Shown piece by piece: positions 38,973 to 48,571 of a stretch of DNA of 64,000 nt. Origin of the DNA: Zygaena filipendulae (lineage: Eukaryota; Arthropoda; Insecta; Lepidoptera; Zygaenidae); contig OU015678.1 of NCBI GenBank assembly GCA_907165275.2, positions 558,001-622,000 of the forward strand, written 5' to 3'. Made by a program: the position numbers and the translations under genes. Numbering within the stretch: position 1 is the first letter of the stretch; each line of letters opens with the position of its first letter. Under the pieces are notes generated by a model. That model was given only the letters and a program-made list of their open reading frames with translations. It was not told where the DNA came from and searched no databases.

Positions 38973-39060
38973 CATATTAAATGAAGTGATTAAGCATAGG
39001 TAGGTATTTTTGTAGAATTGGTAAAATTAGAATCTGCGAGTTAGTTGGTACCTACATAAT

Positions 39061-39306
39061 ATTTATTTATTTGTTTGTTTGTTTGTTTGTTTGTTTGTTT
39101 GTTTGTTTGTTTGTTTGTTTGTTTGTTTGTTTGTTTGTTTGTTTGTTTGTTTGTTTGTTTGTTTGTTTGTTTGTTTGTTTGTTTGTTTGTTTTTTTGTTT
39201 GTTTGTTTGTTTGTTTGTTTGTTTGTTTGTTTGTTTGTTTGTTTGTTTGTTTGTTTGTTTGTTTGTTTGTTTGTTTGTTTGTTTGTTTGTTTGTTTGTTT
39301 GTTTGT

Positions 39307-39345
<39 letters not shown>

Positions 39346-39410
39346 TTTGTTTGTTTATTTATTTATTTATTTATTTATTTGTTTATATATTTATTTATTT
39401 ATTTATTTAC
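39061..39410 (+). repeat. 350-bp (TTTG)n / (TTTA)n microsatellite
   Basis: About 60 near-perfect TTTG units, with one interruption, then about 25 TTTA/TTTG units. It opens every forward frame with FVCL-type peptides that are not real proteins. Confidence 0.98.
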
Positions 39411-39740
39411 TAGGAAGACCAGCAGCACAAAAACAATACAAAACTAATTCCTACAACAAAAATCCATCCATACCTACTATAAACAAATATTTTTACTACC
39501 TATAGATACACAATATCAAATACGAATTTTACGATGTAGCTTCTATTCACGAAAGGTCTGTGTGGGTGTCTGTACACACTTGAATCGTAAACTAAACCTT
39601 TACAATCCATTTCCGTTTCCTGACGGACAAACGGACAGTACAATAATTATTATACAAAGATCTTTTGTACCAACTTTGGAATTAAAAAAACCTGACTGTG
39701 AATTGTGATAAGTACCTGAAAAAAAAAAACAAAGTTCATA

Positions 39741-40067
39741 ATAGGCTAGTTTCCTAAATTTTCTTTTTTAGTCCGTTTTGTAGATTATTAAAAAATATTG
39801 GACACGTATTTTTTTTTTTTATGTAACCAAAAAATAACGGAGATATATTAAGTCGAAATTTCACATGACGTCACGCCTCGCTACAGTTTGTTCGCACGTT
39901 ATAGCGAGCTGTGACGACACAAGTCCCCCACCCTAAACTTTAATGCGTTTTATCTATGCATATTTCCATTATTTTAAAAAAGCAAAAAATACGTGTCTTT
40001 TATTTTTTTATTATCTAACTGACGGACTAAATAGAATTTTGATTTTTTTATCCAGGAAACTAGCCTA
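39741..40067 (-). mobile_element. MITE-A subfamily 2 (ends ataggctagtttcct)
   Basis: Shares the MITE-A interior but has different termini: ataggctagtttcct / aggaaactagcct. One CRE is intact (39866-39873). Same subfamily as 60599-60926. Confidence 0.88.
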
Positions 40068-40164
40068 GCAAGCAAAATGGAATTTATTTAGTCTATAGTA
40101 ACATACTGAGACAATGACCATTTCAATTACAGATCATTCAATGGGCTTTCGAATATAATGCACT

Positions 40165-41297
40165 ACACTGTTCCCCGAGGTAACTTCGGAGTTCCCGCAG
40201 GAATTCCGGGTTACAATATAGCCTATGTTAACGGAAGAATTTTTGAAATCGATCCGTATCCGATCGATCGTAGTTTTTGAGTTAAATAATAACTCTCATG
40301 TTAAACAAATATACCATATTTGCTGTAGGTATTTAGAGAAGTTGAAGCACAAAAATTGCAGTAAGCTGATTACACCTCACTTGAAATTCCATAATTCTGC
40401 GTGCGCTGGATGCGCTTTATGGCATCTATTTACCTACTTATTCTATCCATGCAACATTAAAAAAAAGTGTAATAAAAAAACGCTATAAAAGCCATGAAAA
40501 TAATTATTTTCTCAAACGACATACGTTAATTAATAGATTAGATAAGTAGGTACCATGCGACAGCAGAAAAAGACGTGGAAGGAACCCCTAAATTAGTATG
40601 AAATGGCAACAAAAAAATAATGTCTTTTCGTAACGCGCGTCATCCGTCAGACGTCAGACGTACGAGATAACCCGCCATTTGGTACAGAAATACATTTGCG
40701 CGGGAAACGGGAGTAGCGGCGGAAACGCGCGTCCCTAATTATTTGTTACGTCACCGCAAAACAATGATATTGCGGATACACAAAAACATCAATAACCAAA
40801 CTTAACACACACAAAATAGAAAGCTTTTTAGAACAACTCTGGTCATGACATATGACGTTCTGAAACGGTGTGGGTACATAGGAAACGATTAGTTTCAGCC
40901 ACATGCTGACAGGCAGGATGCAAGAATTCATTATTACGATTCTTAAAAATGAAACTTTTGCTCTCACTCTAACACAGAGTGATAGAGGTACGTTGGAAAG
41001 AGGAAGAAAACGCCACCCGCATCCGGCGCCCAGACGGCGCATGCTTGCAAATAAGATGCGACTACCCAAACGTTGTAAGCGGCTTCATTATTTTAAGGCA
41101 ATATAAAACATAAATACATGAAAATAGAGTTTAAATTTAAGTAATATGTGGTGGCATTTACAACAAAATCAATTTTAAGAGAGTCTGTGTTGTATTTCTT
41201 GGCTTGCTCATGGCTCATTCATTCAAAACCAAATTCTGAATCACATCGATGTTGTCCGTTATCGTGCGTGGACGTTCACTAGCTCGAGCTAATATTA
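40165..41297. other. Gene-free stretch upstream of putative edl promoter
   Basis: A REP-1 scrap is at 40165-40215. A GC-richer segment at 40620-41060 contains gcgcgggaaacggg and ggcggaaac motifs. No coding exon was seen. Confidence 0.4.
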
Positions 41298-41380
41298 TAT
41301 CGATAATTCGATATTCGATAAATCATTGAACTTCCTACCAACATTTGAAATTGTCAGTTTTGTTGTGTTGCTAATTCAGT
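41298..41380 (+). promoter_or_regulatory. Putative edl promoter: DRE-like motif and TCAGT initiators
   Basis: A perfect TATCGATA (DRE/BEAF-type core) at 41298-41305 is followed by arthropod initiator-like TCAGT at ~41354 and ~41377. It lies upstream of an ATG|GTAAGT exon end. Prediction only. Confidence 0.35.
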
Positions 41381-41465
41381 GGATAGACCAAAGAGAATAT
41401 AAACGGGACGTGTTGTGATATATATCCAGGATTTTCTCAATTTTTTCAAGATTTCAAACTTAATG
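41377..41465 (+). other. Putative first exon of edl ending ATG|GTAAGT
   Basis: 'ttcaaacttaatg|gtaagt' gives a start codon as the last three bases of an exon with an excellent donor. The next exon (48448) opens in phase 0 with ACT TGC, so M-TCSPSSVCEM would be in frame. The gap of 7 kb would be the first intron. Alternatively translation starts at the internal ATG in exon 48448. Confidence 0.35.
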
Positions 41466-41984
41466 GTAAGTCAATGATACTGACTAGCAATATTGACCTA
41501 GTTGGATAAATTATACTATTTAAATGTGCTTATGGAATAAAAAAATTGTTATTAAAAAATATTATGTAAGGAAAAATTTCCTTCAGCTACAAAAAAATTG
41601 ATATTTTATTCAATAAAAAAATAACATCTTAAAGCATAAAGGATTTCCTCGCAATGGTACCTTAAAGAATCTTTTTCCTTAGTGTCTGGCTTGCCCTTAA
41701 ATTTATTAAACAAAATTAAAAGGATTTTAAAACTATACACATACTAGATATTATAATAAATGAAATGAAATTGTCTTTTAATCTGCAAATTTTTTTCTTC
41801 ATTAAACTACAATTTCTATTAATTTATTCAAAAATTCCTTACTTCGTTCTAATATAATTATTGTATTTCCAACACGGAGGTTGACTTTACAAGCATTTAA
41901 CCTCTACAGTTACCATACCTTACCATATATTTGTCAAACTTATTCCGCTTGAAACATGCCAAAGATTTTTTAATTTGATTTTCC

Positions 41985-42140
41985 CGCTGTTTCACCCGCG
42001 TTAATTTCAGAGATCTCGCGGGAATTCCGGGATAAAAAGTAGCCTAAGTTACTCCTTCTTATAACACCAGCTATCGGCCAGTGACAGTCCCGTTATAATC
42101 GGTCCAGTGGTTTCAGAGATTACCCGGAACAAACAGACAG
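41985..42140 (+). mobile_element. REP-1-like repeat, diverged
   Basis: 'gctgtttcacccgcgttaat' to 'ggaacaaacagacagacac', with the central variant shared with 30925. Confidence 0.65.
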
Positions 42141-42504
42141 ACACAAAATTATTTTTATTATTGAATATATATAATTTATTTATTATTTAATATTTTTTGA
42201 TGTTAGCACTGGATATATATGCATTTATTGAAAAGCTGTTAATTTGAAATTACAAACAGACACTTTAATTTTATTTACTTATATGTCTAGATATAGCTCT
42301 GCAACCATAATAAAGCTATAATATACTGTGCACCAAGTAGTTACCAAATACCTACATACCTACCATTTAATTCTGTATTTTAAAACTTGTAGGTAGGTTA
42401 TAAAAAAAATTACAACAATGGCCTATTTCCACATTTAGCTTCAGAATACCATATATTATTTTATTCTTCTCTAACTTGCTGCAATTACATGTTGAATGTG
42501 CGTC

Positions 42505-42605
42505 TTGCTCGTTTCCCGCCATTAGTTGTGTTCTGGCAGCTTTTTCCCGCGCTCCTCTCACTTCCGCCGTCATAGACAATAGCGGGAAGACGTCGTCATG
42601 GAAGT
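42505..42605. promoter_or_regulatory. GC-rich block with E2F-like and ETS-like motifs
   Basis: cgtttcccgccatt, tttttcccgcgc, cacttccgccg and agcgggaagacg occur within 100 bp of otherwise AT-rich intron. A motif match; function inferred. Confidence 0.35.
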
Positions 42606-42797
42606 CAAACAAAATGTATTTGTTACAGAGCCGTGGGAGGTTGTACAATGTACAGATAAGAAATAATTGCTCCGTCTTTGTAGGTACCTACTTAAATGTA
42701 GATTATTATTTATTACCTACTGAAATATTTAGACTAACGTTTCTCACAGAATATCGAGATTGGCGTCTTGCTGATAATGAATGCCCGTTACTTTATT

Positions 42798-43030
42798 TGG
42801 ACGCAGATAAGCAATAACATGTTAACCCACAAAACGAAGTTATTGATTCAAAACAATTTATTGAGAGTGAGAGAACGTTTTTCAATTATGTGTTTACCTT
42901 ATTACATTGTTTAAATATCTAACAAAATATTGAACATAAAAATGTTGAAACAAAATGGCACTATAATTTTAAAACTTTAATTTAATCAAAATTTCTCCAG
43001 TGTGGGCACACTATTACTTATCTATGTCCA
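42798..43030. mobile_element. MITE-D, copy 2
   Basis: tggacgcagataagcaataa / ttacttatctatgtcca ends with gttaaccca arm; about 230 bp. Confidence 0.85.
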
Positions 43031-43566
43031 TTTATTTACTAGCTGTGCCCGCGGTGTCACCCGCGTGAAAACCGCATGATAGTCTCATAAGTCGGTTTCC
43101 CAAAAACCCAAAACATCCAAACAATACCTAGTGCTTGCCCATTTATTATGAAAAGTAAAACCCAAACAAAAATTATATTACTTAAGTAATTTAAGAGAAC
43201 CGCCTTCAAAAAGTATAAAATTACTGAAAATTACAAAATAAATATTTTTTATAAACCTTACCCCTATTATCTGTGTATTTACTTAGTTTTTAAAGTCATG
43301 CCAAACTCAAATTTTACGATAGAAAAGAACGCATTATTTAGCTTGGTAGATTCGTCTTAGTATATTCAGCGTTCTGAATTTATATTTTTTTGTTTTGTTA
43401 TTCCTATGGGTCAGGCCAACATACAAAAATATACATACAGGTCAAACTGATAACCTCCTTTTTTAAGTGGGTTAAAAATTAAAAGAAGTTTGATTTCAAG
43501 TTCCTAGATCCAACAGTTGGGCTGTACCTTTATAAATATAAATACTGACAGGGGTCAGGGCCCAGG

Positions 43567-43712
43567 AAGTCGATTTTTGAATCGCTCGAATTACTATTCG
43601 CACACGGAGTTGCAAAATTCACGCGTGAATGCTTAAAAAATGTATGAGGATTCGCACGTGAATTCGCGATTCCGTGCGTGAAAGTAATTCGAGCGATTCA
43701 AAAATCGACCCC
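43567..43712. mobile_element. 146-bp hairpin element
   Basis: Arms gtcgatttttgaatcgctcg / cgagcgattcaaaaatcgac, continuing aattact / agtaatt, with a partly palindromic GC-richer loop (cacgcgtgaa, cgtgaattcgcg). Foldback MITE, single copy here. Confidence 0.75.
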
Positions 43713-43854
43713 AAGGGGTATATGGGCAATCAACCCGGCTATTGGGATTAAACCCAATAAAAGCCTGCCATTTTCGGAGCCTATAGCCTGCCATTGCCCA
43801 TCTATAGTCAGGGCACAGATAATATAATACTATCAGGGGAAATAGAACACCTAC

Positions 43855-44000
43855 TTTTTATCTCGCAGTTCCCGCGGCAACTCCGAAATAAAAGCAGATG
43901 AAACCGCATGCAATGCATACACATTGACAAGGGTACAGAAATCTCGAAATTCCCTCGTGAACTCCGATATTAACGAGTCAAACTGCGAGTACGAGCTATT
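43855..44000 (-). mobile_element. REP-1 dispersed repeat, diverged
   Basis: Antisense fragments 'cgcagttcccgcggcaactc' and 'ggtacagaaatctcg', scrambled relative to the consensus. Confidence 0.55.
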
Positions 44001-44424
44001 AAAGTACCTACTTAAAGAAACAATGTATATAGGTACTTTGGACGCGGATCTTATTATGCTTATCATTGCCAAGCGGATATAAGCAATTGTTTCTCGATAA
44101 GCAGTTATAGTATTAGGCACCTACGTGATTTTATCAAGGTGCGTTCAGAAACTCGTCAGACATTTTCTTTGCACGTCTTCTGTAATAAGTCTTACCGCTA
44201 AATAAATTTAAAGCAGGTGAACTAAATTAGGGTCTAATAAATCAGTAAATTATAACTGCCGCTCCATAATTAACACATCCTTTTGTGAGCGACAAAACAA
44301 TACAGCATTTAAAATAAGGATGCGCCGCTGCCATGTCTGGCAGAATACATCACATTGCCATTGCCGGCGGATAAATTAATAAAAAAAAAATAATACAACA
44401 ACAAACACAACGTGTTCCTTTTTT

Positions 44425-44600
44425 GAAACGAGCGGAAGTGTCGATTTCGATTATGGAACGTCCATCCGTCTGGCACGGCGGGAAGACGGTGGCGCGAGCG
44501 CATCGCGTGTTTCCTTTCAATTTTGGTTATAATGCATTAAGCCCTTTTATTTGCCATCGTCGGGCAAGGTGCAGACGTAGGATCGCAGGTGTTGCTTTCG
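44425..44600. other. GC-richer block with ETS-like sites
   Basis: gagcggaagtgtcg and cacggcgggaagacgg lie within 60 bp, plus cgagcgcatcgcg. The open frame through it has no homology that I recognise. It may be an enhancer-like block in the putative edl first intron. Confidence 0.3.
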
Positions 44601-44739
44601 CATCTGGAGATAAAGTTTCATTTCTACTCGAACATTTGATGTATTGTCATCAAATCAAACAACACGATTTCAACTGTTCCTTTAAAGTTATTTTTCTTTA
44701 AGACATTTAAACGATCTACTTACACCGATATTACCTAGT

Positions 44740-44942
44740 AGCTGTGCCCCGCGGTTTCACCCGCGGAAATTCCGGAGTTCCCGTGGGAATTCCGGGATAA
44801 AAAGTACCCTATGTCCTTCTCTGTATCTCTGACAACGTGTGTACAAAATTTCATGATGATCGGTTGAGCTGTTAAGGCGTGAAAGCGTAACAGACAGACA
44901 GAAAGAGTTACTTTCGCATTTATAATAATATTAGTAGGGATT
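44740..44942 (+). mobile_element. REP-1, near-consensus copy
   Basis: Best-preserved sense copy: gctgtgccccgcggtttcac, ggaattccgggataaaaag, accctatgtccttctctgta, gatgatcggttgagc, gcgtgaaagcgtaacagac, ending tttataataatattagtagg. Useful as family reference. Confidence 0.85.
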
Positions 44943-44993
44943 AAGAAAGTGTCCGAGGATTGTAAGTTCGGATATAGGTGATAATCTCTAGAC

Positions 44994-45262
44994 CGACGAC
45001 CCGACTGGCGCAGTAGGTCACCAATCACCATGCCTGCCCGCTAATCAAGGGGTTCCGGGTTCGATTCCCGGTGAGGGTGGACTTTGTATGATGAACACAA
45101 GGTTCCATTTTCTAGTCTGGGCATCTATATAATTATCTGTATCTATAGTATAATATATGTAACAATATGTAGTATATACCACGTTTGCTTGGTTTCCACG
45201 ACACAAGCTCATAGCTTAGTGTGAGATCAAGTAGATCTGTGTGTTGTGAAGTGTATTATTAT
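44994..45262 (+). mobile_element. tRNA-derived SINE, full copy
   Basis: Head 'tggcgcagtaggtcaccaat', box B 'gggttcgattcccggtga', body 'gatgaacacaaggttccatt', tail 'gtagatctgtgtgttgtgaa'. The most complete SINE in the window, about 270 bp. Confidence 0.88.
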
Positions 45263-45579
45263 TGTTACTACACCGATTTTAAAAAAATCTTTCGATTACA
45301 GTATACATATATGTAGGAAGCGTCAGTGTTACCGACTCCCGAGTGACATAGGGTAGGCACCTGTTTTTTATTACTAATTCACGATACTACGGGTGAAACT
45401 ACTGGACCGATTCTGAAAAATCCTTCACCGATAGGAAGCTAAAGCCCAGAGTAATAATAATATTATATACTAAGTAGGTACTTGTAGCTAAAGGATCCCT
45501 AATGTCATGGGATAGTTTTTATCTCCCGGGAACGCCGAAATTCATGCGTACCGAAATTCACGAAGAGAATTTATAAGCT

Positions 45580-45775
45580 ACTAGCTGCGCCCCGCGGTTT
45601 CACCCGCGTGAGTTTTGGGATCCAAAGGATTGGGACCAATTTACGGAACAACCTGACTAATTATGTATCTAAACCTTCGTCGCGAATCTCTCTATCTATT
45701 TGTGAAATACGTATGAAAATTTGTTTAGTAGCTTTCGAGTTTATAGCGAATAGACGGTTGTTTGTTTTAATTATA
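45580..45775 (+). mobile_element. REP-1 dispersed repeat, diverged
   Basis: Opens 'ctagctgcgccccgcggttt'; the 3' half is diverged like the copy at 38440. Confidence 0.7.
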
Positions 45776-45837
45776 ATATGTAGTGAATAGTATTAATCCG
45801 TAAGGCCTTTTGCACATTATAAGAAATTTTCTTGTGT

Positions 45838-46240
45838 CTTATAAGACATCCAGTCGCTTTGGTACCCAGAGCGTCTGCAGACTCTTTTAAAGGAATTGTA
45901 ACGGAAACTCGGCCATTTTCATTGCGTGTTGTTGTTGTTGTGGCAAATATTTTTTCACAAGCACGTTCATCTTGCGTAAGAGGTGTGCTAGATTGTGTAA
46001 TCTCTTCAAGTTCCCAAAACCGTCTTAATTGTGCATCTACAGTCTGTGAAAAATTACAATGGGAGACCTTTTATTATTTTCAGATCCGGATGTTACCCAC
46101 CCTAATTTAGTGCTTTGTCGGTAGGGTCCGGTCGATAGTTGAATCCTATCCTCGTCTAACAACTCCCAAAATTTATCGGCACCGATTAGCAAATCAATCT
46201 CAGACGGAACGAAAAATCTCGGATCTGCATATGGGACCAT
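45838..46240 (-). pseudogene. BEL/Pao retrotransposon protease-pol remnant
   Basis: The minus-strand frame from 46240 shows IDLLIGADKFWELL and TKLGWVTSG, hallmarks of the Pao-type aspartic protease region. A different frame from about 46048 downward shows LRRFWELEE and DERACEKIF, the segment that follows it in BEL/Pao pol. One frameshift separates the two and no LTRs are visible, so this is a dead fragment. Confidence 0.82.
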
Positions 46241-46243
46241 AAA

Positions 46244-46480
46244 TGGACATAGATAAGCAATAGTGTGTTAACCCACACTGGAGAAATTTTGAGTAAATCG
46301 TGTTTTAAAATTATAGCGCCATTTTCTGTCAACATTTTTTATGTTCAATATTTAGTTACATACTTAAACAATGTAATGAGGTAAACACATAATTAAAAAA
46401 CGTCCCCTAACTCTCAATAAATCGTTCTGAATAGGTAACTTAATTTTGTGGGTTAACATGTTATTGCTTATCTGCGTCCA
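46244..46480. mobile_element. MITE-D, copy 3 (reverse)
   Basis: tggacatagataagcaatag / ttattgcttatctgcgtcca ends. It abuts the BEL/Pao remnant. Confidence 0.87.
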
Positions 46481-47138
46481 AATATTACAAGAAACGTCGG
46501 ATAAGACACGCGCGCATCGTAATTTTTGTTGGATGCATGCATGTGAGACACAAGAAAATTTCTTTTAATGTGCATATAAGATAAGGCCTAAGTATTTACT
46601 CTGCTATCGTTGTGTACGTAAATAAGTACAACATTGTCGCACATCCTGCGTTCGGTACAAAATAAAATAATAAAAAAACCAAACGCGCAGTTAAACCCTT
46701 CACAGCACAGATCGGTAAACGGAAATCCGTTACACAACAACACAACACAATAAATTGGGCGAATAATACAAAATGGCCGAATTGAGTTCTGATCCTTTGT
46801 TGGTCAACATCCCGGCCGCGCGGCGCGCGGAAATCAATAATTTGTTCGCCGTTTTCACACAAAAAGAGATCGGCCATGTTGTTTTTTTTTTTTCTTTCAA
46901 CGATTCCGCGCGCCGGAAACCGGATGTGGGACACGTCCGCGCTAATGACGTATTGGAAATGGCGCGTCGCCCGTCGTTTTATATTCGCGCGCGAGACGGG
47001 AAGGACGTTTGTTTCCTCTCTTCAGTTTATTTGTGTTATTGGGTTAACTACCTACTTTCGATGTTACTTGAGGACGGGACAAGCATACCATAGAGTATAG
47101 ACACTATAAACATTGACGTCAGAGTTTGCGCAGCAGTA
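46481..47138. other. Unassigned intron/intergenic DNA
   Basis: Moderately GC-rich at 46790-47010 with ETS-like ccggaaaccggatgtg and gacgggaagg. No supported exon. A lone TGACGTCA lies at 47114-47121. Confidence 0.4.
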
Positions 47139-47566
47139 AGGCCCGTATTCCAGAAGGTGACTCAGATCACGTTTCTCTTGAGATTAGTTTTAAGCTCAAA
47201 TCATAACTCAAGCGTACATCTTATTATCGAATGCGTTTTAAGTTCTAATCACTTGAAACCAGTCTTTAGTAGAGATTCTGAACTCTGATTGGTTCTAATC
47301 ACTTGAAACTAGTCTTGAGTAGAGATTTTGAACTCTGATTGGTTGAGTGGTCTTGAACTCTTGACATGACAGACGTAACCAAAGATCAAATCTTTGCTTG
47401 AGTATAGATTAGTACTCAAGCGTCGTTCTAGAATAAGGAAATAACTCAGTAATTGATTGTTGATTGATGAATCTCGTTTCAAGTAAGGTTCTAAAATTAA
47501 AGCTTTACTTGAAATTTGTTTTAAAACTAGATTCATGACTTGAGTAACCTTTTGGAATACGGACCT
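47139..47566. mobile_element. MITE-C, reverse copy
   Basis: aggcccgtattccagaaggt / ccttttggaatacggacct ends; colinear with the reverse complement of 21532-21950. Confidence 0.87.
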
Positions 47567-47568
47567 AA

Positions 47569-47812
47569 ATCACCACGCTTCTCCGCTAATCAAATAAGAT
47601 TCCAGGTTCGATTGCTGGACTGTGTGACTGGACTTTTTGTGATAAGCACAGGGTTCTACTTTCAAGTCTATGCGTGTTACATATCTATGATATAAAATAT
47701 ATATAATTGTCCAATAATTATAGTACATAACACGTTAGCTTGTCTGCCGCGACAGACAGACACAAGCTTCTAACTCAGTGTGGGATCAAGTAGATCTACA
47801 CAGATACAACAC
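47569..47812 (+). mobile_element. tRNA-derived SINE, diverged
   Basis: Box B 'aggttcgattgctgga', body 'gataagcacagggttctact' and tail 'gtgggatcaagtagatct'. It lacks most of box A. Confidence 0.7.
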
Positions 47813-47857
47813 ACGTTGTAATTGTTAAAAATCTTAAGAATTGATTTGTTTACTAAT

Positions 47858-48218
47858 CAGGGCCCTTATTCACTATGACCAACAACAATCCTTGCCAATA
47901 ACCTTCTATAAGCATGCTGTGTTTACCTGTAAAAGATTGTACAATTAGCCTTAAGTTATTGTCTTAGAGTTTAATATTTTTTGTTATTGTATGATCGTTG
48001 GTAATCCAAATAAAGAAAAAAAAAAAACAACGCGCGTCCCAAAAACACAATCACAAACGCTCCAGATGCAAACATATAAGAAATTTATATTCTTTATGAC
48101 AAAAGAAACGTAGTAAATGTATTTTTTTAGAGTTAAACTTCTTTGAACAACAGGGAGAAGCAATTTAAGTGGCGCCTTATCTTAGCGACGCGTTATGGCC
48201 ATAGTGAATAAGGGCCCA
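47858..48218. mobile_element. MITE-B interrupted by a small retroposed insert
   Basis: MITE-B ends cagggcccttattcactatg / ccatagtgaataagggccc. An insert of ~130 bp (about 47898-48030) ends 'aaataaagaaaaaaaaaaaa', so it looks like a polyadenylated retrocopy of a short transcript or a LINE 3' end. Confidence 0.75.
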
Positions 48219-48219
48219 G

Positions 48220-48410
48220 CTGTACCCCGCGGTTTCGCCCGCGTTAATTTCGGAGTTGCCGCGGGAATTCCGGCATAAAAAATGCCTTAGGTACAGGCCC
48301 TGACAACGTAGGTATACTATGCGAAATTTCATGAATACCGGTTGAGTATTCAACGCGTGGAGGCGTAACAAACAAACTTACATTTGCATTATTAGGATAA
48401 GATAAATAAT
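48220..48410 (+). mobile_element. REP-1 dispersed repeat
   Basis: Sense copy 'ctgtaccccgcggtttcgcc' with a short deletion; ends about 40 bp before the next splice acceptor. Confidence 0.78.
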
Positions 48411-48447
48411 AAATAATTATAGCCACGTAATCCAACCCTTGCTTCAG

Positions 48448-48571
48448 ACTTGCTCGCCGAGCAGCGTGTGCGAGATGACGCTGACGCGCCTCCCCCGCGT
48501 GCCCCCCACCGACGGCTGCAAGTGGGACGCGCTGGACCTGAGGATACTCCAGGAGGACGACCTGCCTCTAG
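48448..48571 (+). CDS. edl: edl exon: N-terminal linker
   Basis: TCSPSSVCEMTLTRLPRVPP then TDGCKWDALDLRILQEDDLPL. The acceptor is cttcag and the donor is CTAG|GTGAGT; it leaves phase 1. An internal ATG (EMTL) is an alternative start. Confidence 0.82.

Noticed and set aside
39071..39505. FVCL-repeat open frames
   Set aside because: Translation of a (TTTG)n microsatellite.
44423..44701. Open frame of 92 codons after an ETS-like motif
   Set aside because: No homology, no intron support; more likely non-coding with regulatory composition.
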